NCBI GenBank assembly: GCA_041665305.1
Contig: JBAYJD010000049.1
Location: forward strand, 1-20,221
Direction of reading: 5' to 3'
From: YA12-FULL-51-18 sp041665305
Lineage (GTDB): Bacteria; Elusimicrobiota; Elusimicrobia; Elusimicrobiales; UBA9959
DNA: 20,221 nucleotides
A program made the translations under genes and the position numbers. Shown in pieces: positions 1-6,969 of this stretch. The notes under the pieces are model-generated. The model was not told where the DNA came from and did not search any database. It saw only the letters and a program-made list of their open reading frames with translations. Numbering within the stretch: position 1 is the first letter of the stretch; each line of letters starts with the position of its first letter.

Positions 1-21
1 AAGCGAAAATGAGCGGGATGT

Positions 22-657
22 ATGAATTACGCGCCGCAACCGGGGGTGGGGAGTTTTACGCCGCCGCTGATGTGGGGATTCTTTAACCGCAGAGATCTGG
101 GGAACTTACCGGCGCTCCCCTCAGGTGATGCTGCCGGGACTTACTTTAGCGTTTTTGATCACCTTATTTTAGGTCAGAAAGAGAATTTTAAATTCGGTGA
201 CAGGAACCGGCGTCCGCCGCTGGATAATGTTAACTGCCTTCTTTCCTTTATTTACACCTTGCTAATGTGTGATGTCCGTTCGGCGCTAGATTCTGTCGGC
301 CTGGATTCCTGCGTTGGGATGCTTCATCGTGACCGGCCTGGGCGTCCAAGCCTGGCTCTGGACATGATGGAAGAATGGCGCTCCGTCATTGCGGATAGGC
401 TGGTGTTTTCGCTTATCAACCGTGAACAATTGTCTGGAAAGGATTTTAAGAAAGCCGAAACCGGCGCTATTCTCCTATCCGACGAGGGACGCAAGACCGT
501 GCTTACGGCTTACCAAAAGCGTAAGCAGGAGGAGATTACGCACCCATATTTACAGGAAACCGTGCAGACTGGGCTTTTGTTTTATATACAGGCGTTGCTG
601 CTAACGCGGTATTTGCGGGGAGATATTGACGGCTATCCTGCGTTTTTATGGAAATGA
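22..657 (+). pseudogene. cas1: Type I-C Cas1 integrase, C-terminal part only (5'-truncated)
   Basis: From about residue 35 onward the product matches subtype I-C Cas1: GDAAGTYFSVFD, then RNRRPPLDNVN, the GMLHRDRPGR segment with the metal-binding His, LALDMMEEWR with the Asp region, and the typical C-terminus RGDIDGYPAFLWK. Family members are about 340 residues; this ORF has 211, and the first 34 do not resemble Cas1. The N-terminal beta domain is absent, an in-frame TGA lies at 10-12, and the other two frames upstream show no Cas1 sequence either. The usual RGxEGxAA motif carrying the catalytic Glu reads PSGDAA, so the Glu is replaced by Ser. The join to unrelated sequence is near 118-126. 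Cas1 pairs with Cas2 to insert new spacers; this copy is predicted to be inactive. It ends 7 bp before cas2. Confidence 0.8.
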
Positions 658-664
658 GCGTTAT

Positions 665-958
665 ATGATGATACTGGTTAGTTATGATGTAGCCGCCGTC
701 GGAACAACTGCGGGGGCACGCCGTTTAAGGCGTATTGCAAAAGTCTGTAAAAATTACGGGCAAAGAGTTCAATATTCTGTTTTTGAGTGCGAGGTTGACC
801 CTGCCCTGTGGGTTAAATTAAAAAACCAGCTCATAAAGGAAATTGACCAGGAAAAAGACAGTCTCAGGTTTTACTATTTGGGCTCCAACTGGGAACGTCG
901 CATTGAGCATGTGGGTGCAAAAAAGTCATTGGATTTAGATGAGCCTCTGATAATATGA
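665..958 (+). CDS. cas2: CRISPR-associated Cas2, subtype I-C
   Basis: This 97-residue protein has the Cas2 ferredoxin-like fold pattern. It opens with strand MMILVSYDV containing the conserved Asp (D8), followed by an Arg-rich helix (ARRLRRIAKVCKNYG), then QRVQYSVFECEVD, and a C-terminal segment (FYYLGSNWERRIEHVG) typical of I-C Cas2. ATG at 665 or 668 fits the family N-terminus; a TTG at 626 would add 13 residues inside cas1 and is unlikely. Cas2 forms the dimer at the centre of the Cas1-Cas2 spacer-integration complex. It lies directly after cas1 and before the leader, the usual I-C order (cas4-cas1-cas2-array). Cas2 looks intact although its partner is truncated. Confidence 0.92.
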   Translation: MMILVSYDVAAVGTTAGARRLRRIAKVCKNYGQRVQYSVFECEVDPALWVKLKNQLIKEIDQEKDSLRFYYLGSNWERRIEHVGAKKSLDLDEPLII

Positions 959-1122
959 GGTGCGAACCTCTAGCGGCGATAATTCCCATATAGGGTTCGC
1001 GCTAATGTAACTATATTATTTGTTAAGGAGGCGCTGTGTCGTAATTGCTCTTTGACAATTCAATATGGTTCGCGAAATTGGCAAAAAAATACCTTATGTT
1101 GTAAAGTTAATTAAGTAGTACT
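959..1122 (+). promoter_or_regulatory. CRISPR leader, AT-rich, with repeated GGTTCGC motifs
   Basis: This 164-bp non-coding stretch separates cas2 from the first repeat and is more AT-rich than its surroundings, as expected of a leader carrying the array promoter and integration signals. GCGAACC at 962-968 and GGTTCGC at 994-1000 form an inverted pair, and GGTTCGCG recurs at 1067-1074. A TTGACA at 1052-1057 could be a -35 element, but no clear -10 follows at the right distance. Leader position agrees with array polarity, because the degenerate repeat is at the far end. Confidence 0.7.
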
Positions 1123-1949
1123 GTCGCCCCTCGTGCAGGGGCGGGGATTGAAACTTAATGCTCCTTATCTTTATCGCGGGGATCTATTGTCGCCCCTCGT
1201 GCAGGGGCGGGGATTGAAACCGAGATATGGAAAAAGCATGGCCGCTCCTATGGAAGTCGCCCCTCGTGCAGGGGCGGGGATTGAAACGTTTTTGACGGCC
1301 CGCGGCTGATCAGGGGCTTGAGTCGCCCCTCGTGCAGGGGCGGGGATTGAAACATCGGTCAATACATTGGCCGCATCCTGCGCGTCTGTCGCCCCTCGTG
1401 CAGGGGCGGGGATTGAAACAGCTCTAAGTTGGTGTCCATTCTCAACGGGTTCGGTCGCCCCTCGTGCAGGGGCGGGGATTGAAACACCCCTGGCGGCCGG
1501 CGGTGCAGGCAACGGAGAAAGTCGCCCCTCGTGCAGGGGCGGGGATTGAAACATCAGAGTAGCGTCGTCATAATCTCTGACCTCAGGTCGCCCCTCGTGC
1601 AGGGGCGGGGATTGAAACCGGATCACATCAAAGCAACTGATAAAGAAAAGGCGTCGCCCCTCGTGCAGGGGCGGGGATTGAAACACGGAATACGCGGCAA
1701 GGGAGATTTAGACGAAGCGTCGCCCCTCGTGCAGGGGCGGGGATTGAAACCATAACAGTAGACGGCGGGTATTACGGGGATGGGGTCGCCCCTCGTGCAG
1801 GGGCGGGGATTGAAACACCCCACCATTTAACCGCAGATTCGATCTCCTGGGTCGCCCCTCGTGCAGGGGCGGGGATTGAAACAAACATGTCTATGAGCGG
1901 TTCCAACACGCCTATGCGTCGCCCCTCGTGCAGGGGCGGGGATTGGAAC
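1123..1949 (+). CRISPR. Type I-C CRISPR array, 13 repeats and 12 spacers
   Basis: Repeats are 32 bp, begin GTCGCCCC and end GGGATTGAAAC, the I-C type. Each can fold as a 6-bp stem (CGCCCC/GGGGCG) with a 7-nt loop, leaving an 11-nt 3' part that would be the crRNA 5' handle after Cas5 cleavage. Repeats start at 1123, 1189, 1256, 1322, 1388, 1454, 1521, 1587, 1653, 1719, 1785, 1851 and 1918. Repeats 1-12 are identical; repeat 13 has ATTGGAAC instead of ATTGAAAC, marking the old, leader-distal end. Nine spacers are 34 bp and three (second, sixth, twelfth) are 35 bp. All spacers differ from one another. Translated repeats give spurious proline/arginine-rich ORFs that are not genes. Confidence 0.98.
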
Positions 1950-2339
1950 TTCCACCGCATGGGCAAGGTGGAGCGTATGGGCACCGGCATCAAACGCATG
2001 AAAGACCTTATGCGCGAAGCGGGACTGAAGGAACCGGAATTTACCTCTGATACTTTCTTTCACGCTGTGTTTTACAGGAATCCGGAATATTCTCTTAAAC
2101 GCGCCAGAGAATTAGGTAATGAGAAAACTGTGGAGAAAACTAGGGAGAAAACTAGGGAGAAAATATTGGCTCTTATTGCGGAACACCCACACATTACCAC
2201 TAATGAACTGGCAAAAGAATTAAGTATAACTTCTAAAGGTGTGGAATGGAATTTAAAACAATTAAGGGCCTCCGGTCTTGTCCGCCGTGTCGGCCCCGAT
2301 AAGGGCGGACAATGGGAAGTGTCCGGCGGGAAATTGTAA
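1950..2339 (+). pseudogene. 3' remnant of an AlbA_2/HATPase_c_4-type ATP-binding regulator with C-terminal winged helix
   Basis: Reading from the last CRISPR repeat, the frame gives FHRMGKVERMGTGIKRM, the signature end of the ATPase-like domain in the large family annotated as putative DNA-binding (AlbA_2/schlafen-like) proteins, where a phrase such as LFxRMGxIExxGTGI precedes a linker. It continues with EAGLKEPEF, a linker of EKTREKT repeats (2121-2168), and a winged helix (REKILALIAEHPHITTNELAKEL to VRRVGPDKGGQWEV). Full-length relatives are roughly 400-500 residues; about 130 remain. Everything upstream is replaced by the CRISPR array, with the break within the final repeat or just after it. 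No start codon with a ribosome-binding site is visible, so this is most likely a dead fragment. Confidence 0.75.
2121..2168 (+). repeat. 12-bp tandem repeat in linker (EKTR units)
   Basis: Four consecutive 12-bp units begin GAGAAAA; units two and three (2133-2144, 2145-2156) are identical. They encode EKTV-EKTR-EKTR-EKIL, the flexible charged linker before the winged helix. Similar EKT-rich linkers are common in this protein family, so replication slippage in a linker is a sufficient explanation. Confidence 0.8.
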
Positions 2340-2351
2340 CCGCAAGCTTCA

Positions 2352-2480
2352 ATGTTTTGGTGCAAGAGGGCGCGATTCGGTTGGCTGGGTGGCTGGGATC
2401 CGGAGAAATTCAACTCGAAAGATGTCATTTTTGAGAATCCTACGAAGCGATTCCTGGACAGTGTTAAGGAAGACTGTTGA
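2352..2480 (+). pseudogene. Small remnant resembling the C-terminus of a pRiA4b ORF-3-like protein
   Basis: A 42-codon frame starting at ATG 2352 encodes a stretch GGWDPEKFNSKDVIFENP followed by TKRFLDSVKED. The pattern of aromatic-DPE-x-F, then a Val-x-Phe-x-(N/D)-P and a basic-aromatic end resembles the C-terminus of plasmid pRiA4b ORF-3-family proteins found near mobile elements. No ribosome-binding site is seen and the body of the protein is missing, so it appears to be a fragment. Recognition rests on a short stretch and is tentative. The sequence between this stop and the next gene (2481-2553) shows nothing else. Confidence 0.4.
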
Positions 2481-2553
2481 GTCTTGTCCGGCGCATTCTG
2501 CCGAGCCGTCCGGTCGTATGGCGGTAAATATTCTTGCCGCTTTTTATGATAAA

Positions 2554-2571
2554 TGGTAATATTATTTACCA
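2554..2571 (+). promoter_or_regulatory. Inverted repeat upstream of the DUF4143 ATPase gene
   Basis: TGGTAA and TTACCA (6-bp arms, 6-nt TATTAT spacer) sit 13 bp before the ATPase start, immediately upstream of its ribosome-binding site. The preceding bases contain TATGATAAAT, a possible -10 region (2546-2555). Position suggests an operator or autoregulatory site over the transcription start; no regulator is identified. Confidence 0.45.
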
Positions 2572-2584
2572 CTTAGGAGGTGGC

Positions 2585-3892
2585 ATGATAGAAACGCTGA
2601 AAGAAATCATACTCGATTTTCAGGAATCCGAACTTGATACCGGTACTCAGCGGCGGCTGAATATTATGCCGGTCAAAGGCAAAGCCTCCGTGTGCATAGG
2701 CGTGCGCCGTTGCGGTAAATCCACATATATATTCCAGCTTATCCGGAAATTATTGGATAAGGGTGTCAGCCGCCAGAACATCCTTTACCTGAATTTTTTT
2801 GACGACAGGCTGCACCCGTTGCAGCATTCCGGTCTCGGCGTTGTAACCGAGGCGTATTACTCGCTGTATCCGGAAAAAAAGAACGCCGAGATCGTGTATT
2901 GCTTTTTCGACGAAATACAGGCCATAACGGGCTGGGAAGGATTCATAGACCGGATAATGCGGACCGAACGCTGCGTGGTTTACATAACCGGCTCTTCCGC
3001 GCAACTGCTTTCCAAAGAAATCTCCACGCAGATGCGGGGGCGCGCGCTATCCTGGGAAATGTTCCCGTTTTCATTCAGCGAGTTCCTTGGGGGCAAAGGC
3101 CTGGATCCCGCCGGACCGGGATCCGCCAAAAAACGATTGCTGTTGCAGAAAGCGTTTAATGATTTCTGGGAATGCGGTGGTTTCCCGGAGGTTATCGGGC
3201 TTGAAAAGCATTTGCGGCGGGGAATACATCAGGAATACTTCAACGCTATACTGTTCAGGGATATGGTGGAGCGGCATGATATCCCGCATCCGAAGGCCGT
3301 TTCCGAACTGGCTCATTGGCTTGTGGATAATGCGGGCTCCATGTACACTATCAATAAGCTGACCGGTTATTTAAAATCCCTGGGATATAAAGTTCCTAAA
3401 ACTTCCGTAGCGGAGTACCTGGCATGGTTTGAAGACGCATATTTCCTTTTTACCGTCCGTCTTTTTGACGCTTCGCTGCGACGATCCAACGCCAACCCGA
3501 AAAAAATATACTGCATAGACCATTCTTTTGTGCGCTCTGTATCATCAGGCGTACTGTTGAATGCGGGACATTTGCTGGAAAACCTGGTGTTTACGGCGCT
3601 CCGCAGGGGGGGCGGCGATGTTTTCTACTACCGCACCGGCAGCGGAAAAGAGGTTGATTTCATTAAGGTCGGTCCGGATAGACAGCGCTTGCTTATACAG
3701 GTTTGCGACTCCTTGGCCGACACCCACGCCAAACACCGCGAGATCGCGGCGCTTGAAGAGGCCATGGCTGAATTAAAGCTCAGGACGGCCGTCATCGTGA
3801 CGCGGAGCGAGGACGGGGAGTTGAAGTCGTCTGCCGGTATGATAAAAATACTGCCGGCATGGCGCTTCCTGCTGCAGGCGGAGATCGCATAA
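2585..3892 (+). CDS. AAA ATPase with C-terminal DUF4143 domain
   Basis: The start at 2585 is set by an excellent ribosome-binding site, AGGAGGTGG, 1-9 bp upstream; the protein has 435 residues. Near residues 39-46 is a Walker A (GVRRCGKST), at about 104-110 a Walker B (VYCFFDE), and at 134-139 a sensor-like ITGSS. The family phrase FPFSFSEFL follows. The C-terminal half is DUF4143, ending in a nuclease-fold-like segment with YYRTGSGKEVDFI. This is a widespread AAA_14/DUF4143 family in anaerobes, often in many copies per genome; its cellular role is not established, and proposals include DNA- or stress-related functions. The gene stands alone between CRISPR-side debris and a non-coding gap, consistent with horizontal acquisition. 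Confidence 0.92.
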   Translation: MIETLKEIILDFQESELDTGTQRRLNIMPVKGKASVCIGVRRCGKSTYIFQLIRKLLDKGVSRQNILYLNFFDDRLHPLQHSGLGVVTEAYYSLYPEKKNAEIVYCFFDEIQAITGWEGFIDRIMRTERCVVYITGSSAQLLSKEISTQMRGRALSWEMFPFSFSEFLGGKGLDPAGPGSAKKRLLLQKAFNDFWECGGFPEVIGLEKHLRRGIHQEYFNAILFRDMVERHDIPHPKAVSELAHWLVDNAGSMYTINKLTGYLKSLGYKVPKTSVAEYLAWFEDAYFLFTVRLFDASLRRSNANPKKIYCIDHSFVRSVSSGVLLNAGHLLENLVFTALRRGGGDVFYYRTGSGKEVDFIKVGPDRQRLLIQVCDSLADTHAKHREIAALEEAMAELKLRTAVIVTRSEDGELKSSAGMIKILPAWRFLLQAEIA

Positions 3893-3987
3893 GCACTCTA
3901 ATTGTTATCGTGATCTTGGTGGGGCCCTTTGAAAAATCATTCCCCGGAGGTATGCTCTGTATGGAATCTGTGACCTCGTGAGGAGAT

Positions 3988-4128
3988 ATGAAAAAATCGC
4001 CTGGTGCCCGGATGGCAGTTTCAGCCGCGTTAACGCTTTTTTTTTACCTGCGCTCTTTATGCGGGTACTTGCAAAAAGCCGGATACGCGCCTTTTGACAA
4101 CGGATATGCGAAAATATGCGGATTTTAG
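3988..4128 (+). CDS. Possible small protein with one hydrophobic segment (weak)
   Basis: ATG 3988 follows GAGGAGAT closely and opens 46 codons: a basic start MKKSPGARMA, a hydrophobic stretch VSAALTLFFYL, then a polar end with two cysteines and several tyrosines. It could be a small membrane or exported peptide. The spacing of the purine-rich run to the ATG is short, no homologue is recognised, and its AT-rich codons differ from neighbouring genes. It may be chance. Confidence 0.2.
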   Translation: MKKSPGARMAVSAALTLFFYLRSLCGYLQKAGYAPFDNGYAKICGF

Positions 4129-4155
4129 GAGCTTGCCCGGAGTAGGGCCTTATTT

Positions 4156-4184
4156 GTAAAAATTTTTGTAGCAAAAATTTTTAC
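4156..4184. repeat. Perfect AT-rich palindrome, repeat family A copy 1
   Basis: Arms GTAAAAATTTTTG (4156-4168) and CAAAAATTTTTAC (4172-4184) pair perfectly around TAG. It lies 35 bp beyond the histidine kinase stop on the minus strand and could act as a weak terminator there. A second copy with the same architecture (12-bp arms, 3-nt loop) is at 17016-17042, and both share TTGTAAAAATTTT at the left edge, so this is probably a dispersed element. Confidence 0.65.
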
Positions 4185-4219
4185 CGCGTAAATCCCGGCG
4201 GGTTTAGCCCAGTCGGAAT

Positions 4220-6088
4220 TTATATACCGAGGAGCGTTTTCCACCAGGGTTTGGTTCCCTTGACTTCGGGGAGAGGTTCGAAGACGGGCGTTTCCAGCTG
4301 GCCCCTGTAAACCGGCATGGCAACGCGGAAGGTGGCGCCGCGCCCCTGGTCGCTTTCCAGCGAGATCTTGCCGCTTTGCATCACGGTCATGGCTTTGGTG
4401 ATGGACAGCCCCAGGCCCGTGCCGCCCACTTTTTCTCCGGCGGCGACCTGGACGAATTTTTCGAAGATCTTGGCCTGGTCCTCTTTCTTTATGCCGCAGC
4501 CGTTGTCCTTCACCGAGAAAAAAACAAAGCCGGACTGCGCGTCGTGCCCGTCGTCCACGCTGATCTCGATCGCTCCGCCCTGCGGAGTGAATTTGATGGC
4601 GTTGGAGATAAGATTGATGAGTACCTGCACGGTGCGCCTCTTGTCGGCGTAGACGCACGAGACGCCGGGCTGCGTCTTGACCGTGAGGGAGATGTTTTTG
4701 GTGTTGGCCCAGGCTTTCATGGCGTCGGACGCTTCCCTTGCGATCTCCTCCGATTGTGCGTTCTCCTGGTGGAACACCAGCTTGCCCGACTGGAGCTTGG
4801 AGAAATCCAGGATGTCGGTGATTATGGAGTTCAGGCGTTCGGAATTCCTGATGGCGGTGTTGAGCATGCCCTTCCCCGAATCGTCAGGCTTGCTGTCCCT
4901 CGCCAGGATCTCAAGGGCCGCTTTTATGGAGGTCAGGGGGGAGCGCAGCTCATGGGTCATGTTGGCTATAAAATCCTGCTGGAGCTTTTCCATTTCCCGG
5001 AATTTGGTCTTGTCCGTGGGAATGGAGACGGAACCCACGATCTTGCCTTCTTCGTTCTGGATGAGGGCCGTGGATTTTTTTATCGCCGCGCTGAGGTCGG
5101 ATTTTCCTTTCTGGTCCACATCGCTCGCGAGATCCCTGGTCCCGTCGCTTCTGATCTCCCTGGACAGGGAGACGACCTGCTCCATCTGCGCCACATCCAG
5201 GATCTTCCGGCCGGACAGGTCGGTCAGCCCCATGCCCGAGATGGCCTCGGCCTGGGGGTTCATCATTAAGATCCTGCCGTCCTTGTCGACTACCACCACG
5301 CCTTCCGCGATATTGGACATGACCGCTTCGGTGCGCGCTATATCGTTCTCCACTTTCTTCTTTTCCTGGCGCACGACGGTGAGGGCTCTGTTGACCTGGG
5401 TTTCCAGTTCGGCGCGGAACTTCTTCATCACTATCTCCATGATGCGTTTCTGCTCCGCGGCGTCCCGGGTGGTTTTTGCCACTATGGTGCCTATAGCGGC
5501 TTCGAAATTCTGAGGCTCCAGCGTTTCATCCAGCTTCTCCGCGGTTTCCCCGCCTCCGCCTCCGTTCCCGGCTTCCCCGCCGGCTCCGGTCCCGGTCCCC
5601 GCGCCGTCTGGCGCGGCCGACTTCTGTTCCGGGGCGCCGGCCGCCTGGTCTTCGGTCTTGTTTTCTTTTGTGTAGACGGCCTGGCTGAGGATTATTTTAT
5701 CGATATTGTTCCGTTTCAGATATTCGGCGCCGTTGCCTTTGAAAGACTGCATCTGGCACAGCAGGCGGATATCCTCCTGGGAAACGCCGGTTAAAAAAGT
5801 GATGCTCTGCGCCTGGAAGCGCTGGAAGATGTTCTTGAGCGAATTGGGGAGTTTATCGGCGGTTAAAAGCGGGAAGGTGTTGACGATCAGGTTGTTGTTG
5901 TCGAGGGTCAGGATGAACTCATTGTTGGGGGAGGCTTCTATGATCCTGGTGAGCAGGGTATGGGCCTCCTCCAAAACCTGTCTGACCTGGGGATGGTCCG
6001 GTTTATACAGGTTCACCTGCACCAGGCCGCGCGTAAACGCTTTGAGGAAATTGAACCAGGCCGCTTTGATGTCTTTATCGTCTGTCAT
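4220..6088 (-). CDS. Soluble PAS-domain sensor histidine kinase
   Basis: 622 residues with no membrane segment, so a cytoplasmic sensor. Residues 1-140 form a domain with LYKPDHPQV and a central strand FILTLDNNNLIVN, of a type seen at the N-terminus of other bacterial signalling proteins but without known ligand. A Gly/Ala-rich linker (about 145-183) and a helical stretch (200-255, probable coiled coil) lead to a PAS domain (255-365: VMSNIAEGVVVVDKDGRIL). Then come HisKA with H379 in FIANMTHELRSP, and HATPase_c with N box (VLINLISNAIKF), DNGCGI, the F-box region and GGTGLGLSI. It autophosphorylates on H379 and passes phosphate to a regulator, presumably the one encoded 69 bp upstream in the same operon. 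Confidence 0.95.
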   Translation of the reverse strand: MTDDKDIKAAWFNFLKAFTRGLVQVNLYKPDHPQVRQVLEEAHTLLTRIIEASPNNEFILTLDNNNLIVNTFPLLTADKLPNSLKNIFQRFQAQSITFLTGVSQEDIRLLCQMQSFKGNGAEYLKRNNIDKIILSQAVYTKENKTEDQAAGAPEQKSAAPDGAGTGTGAGGEAGNGGGGGETAEKLDETLEPQNFEAAIGTIVAKTTRDAAEQKRIMEIVMKKFRAELETQVNRALTVVRQEKKKVENDIARTEAVMSNIAEGVVVVDKDGRILMMNPQAEAISGMGLTDLSGRKILDVAQMEQVVSLSREIRSDGTRDLASDVDQKGKSDLSAAIKKSTALIQNEEGKIVGSVSIPTDKTKFREMEKLQQDFIANMTHELRSPLTSIKAALEILARDSKPDDSGKGMLNTAIRNSERLNSIITDILDFSKLQSGKLVFHQENAQSEEIAREASDAMKAWANTKNISLTVKTQPGVSCVYADKRRTVQVLINLISNAIKFTPQGGAIEISVDDGHDAQSGFVFFSVKDNGCGIKKEDQAKIFEKFVQVAAGEKVGGTGLGLSITKAMTVMQSGKISLESDQGRGATFRVAMPVYRGQLETPVFEPLPEVKGTKPWWKTLLGI

Positions 6089-6157
6089 GTCTCGTACGGA
6101 CCCTTTAACTAAGGCTCCGCCCCCCTGTGATTTCCCGACGCGGACCGCGCCGAAGGC

Positions 6158-6856
6158 TCAGGAATGAACCTCGTTCCATTTATATCCCTGTCCCGGCACG
6201 GGTTCCACGCAGTCGCCATAGGCCCCGAGCTTTTCCCTGAGCCGGTGTATGGTGACCTTTATGGTGTCTTTGGTGGCCACAGATTCCAATCCCCATACTT
6301 CTTCGGCGATATACCCGTAAGTTAAGATCCGTCCGCTTTTTTTTAAAAACATCACCAGGAGGGCGTATTCCTTGGGGTTAAGCTCGATCGGTTTCTTTTT
6401 CAGCGATACATCCCCGGTATCCAGATTGACGGACAGATCTCCGGAGGTGATCGCGCGGTCGGTATGCCCCTGATGCTGGCACCGCCGCAAAAGAGCTTCC
6501 ACCCTGGCCATGAATTCTTTGCCGGGCAACGGTTTTACTATATAATCGTCCGCTCCCGTTTTAAGTCCCTCTACCTTATGGGCCTCGTCCGCCATCCCGG
6601 TCAGCATGATCACCGGCAGGTCGACCGTTAAAGGATTTTCTTTAAGCAGTTTGCAGAACTGCATCCCGGTGATCCCCGGCAGGCTGAGATCGGAGATCAC
6701 CAGTTCGACTTTATGGGTCTTGAGCCATTCAAGAGCGGCATTGGCTTCGTAAAAATGCGCCGTTTCGTAGCCATTGTCCGACAAAAGCGTCACGACCGCG
6801 TGAGCGGCCATCGCATCATCTTCAACCACAAGAACTTTAGGTTTAGTCGTGCTCAT
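6158..6856 (-). CDS. OmpR/PhoB-family response regulator
   Basis: 232 residues: a receiver domain (about 6-122) with acidic pocket D13-D14, phospho-acceptor D56 in LVISDLSLPG, T86 and K108 (VKPL), followed by a winged-helix DNA-binding domain (about 138-230) with LNPKEYALL and TIKVTIHRLREKLG plus the wing VPGQGYKW. The start is supported by GAGGGA 9-14 bp upstream on the minus strand. It is the first gene of a minus-strand operon whose second gene is the PAS kinase, and it diverges from the M50 protease gene. Target genes cannot be deduced here. Confidence 0.96.
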   Translation of the reverse strand: MSTTKPKVLVVEDDAMAAHAVVTLLSDNGYETAHFYEANAALEWLKTHKVELVISDLSLPGITGMQFCKLLKENPLTVDLPVIMLTGMADEAHKVEGLKTGADDYIVKPLPGKEFMARVEALLRRCQHQGHTDRAITSGDLSVNLDTGDVSLKKKPIELNPKEYALLVMFLKKSGRILTYGYIAEEVWGLESVATKDTIKVTIHRLREKLGAYGDCVEPVPGQGYKWNEVHS

Positions 6857-6879
6857 AAATTCATTCCCTCTATTATTTT

Positions 6880-6885
6880 ATTATA
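6880..6885 (-). promoter_or_regulatory. Candidate -10 element for the regulator-kinase operon
   Basis: On the minus strand a perfect TATAAT lies 24-29 bp upstream of the response regulator ATG, with the ribosome-binding site between. The -35 is poor (an ACGACA-like hexamer about 18 bp further upstream), as is common for regulated promoters. Confidence 0.4.
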
Positions 6886-6939
6886 CATTTTTAGTTGAAT
6901 TGTTGTCGTTATTGCTAATTCCGCGGCGCTCAATAACAG

Positions 6940-6969
6940 TTGCTCATGCATGGGGTATATTAATATAAT
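6940..6969 (+). promoter_or_regulatory. Candidate promoter for the M50 protease gene
   Basis: TTGCTC (6940-6945) and TATAAT (6964-6969) are separated by 18 bp. A transcript would begin at about 6976, next to the second in-frame ATG at 6977. If this promoter is used, the protease would be translated from 6977 as an almost leaderless message. The stretch is AT-rich, so chance is possible. Confidence 0.3.

Larger units (their letters stand above)
3893..4219. other. Intergenic gap between ATPase gene and histidine kinase gene
   Basis: This 327-bp gap lies between two convergent genes. It holds a possible 46-codon ORF (3988-4128) and an AT-rich perfect palindrome (4156-4184), both listed separately. 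No other gene, RNA or terminator with a GC-rich stem was recognised. Confidence 0.6.

Noticed and set aside
1826..1837. 12-bp identity between the eleventh spacer and 82-93 near the truncated cas1 (TTTAACCGCAGA)
   Set aside because: Too short and not extended on either side; expected by chance, so no self-targeting is claimed.
1171..2063. Several ORFs rich in Pro/Arg on both strands across the array (SIPAPARGA, NPRPCTRGD, SPLVQGRGLK)
   Set aside because: They are translations of the CRISPR repeat and its spacers, not genes.
4273..4282. GGTTCGAA string resembling a tRNA T-loop
   Set aside because: It lies inside the kinase coding sequence and no cloverleaf can be built around it; no tRNA or rRNA was seen in the window.
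4376..5513. Long plus-strand ORFs under the histidine kinase
   Set aside because: Antisense shadows; the minus-strand kinase has all catalytic motifs.
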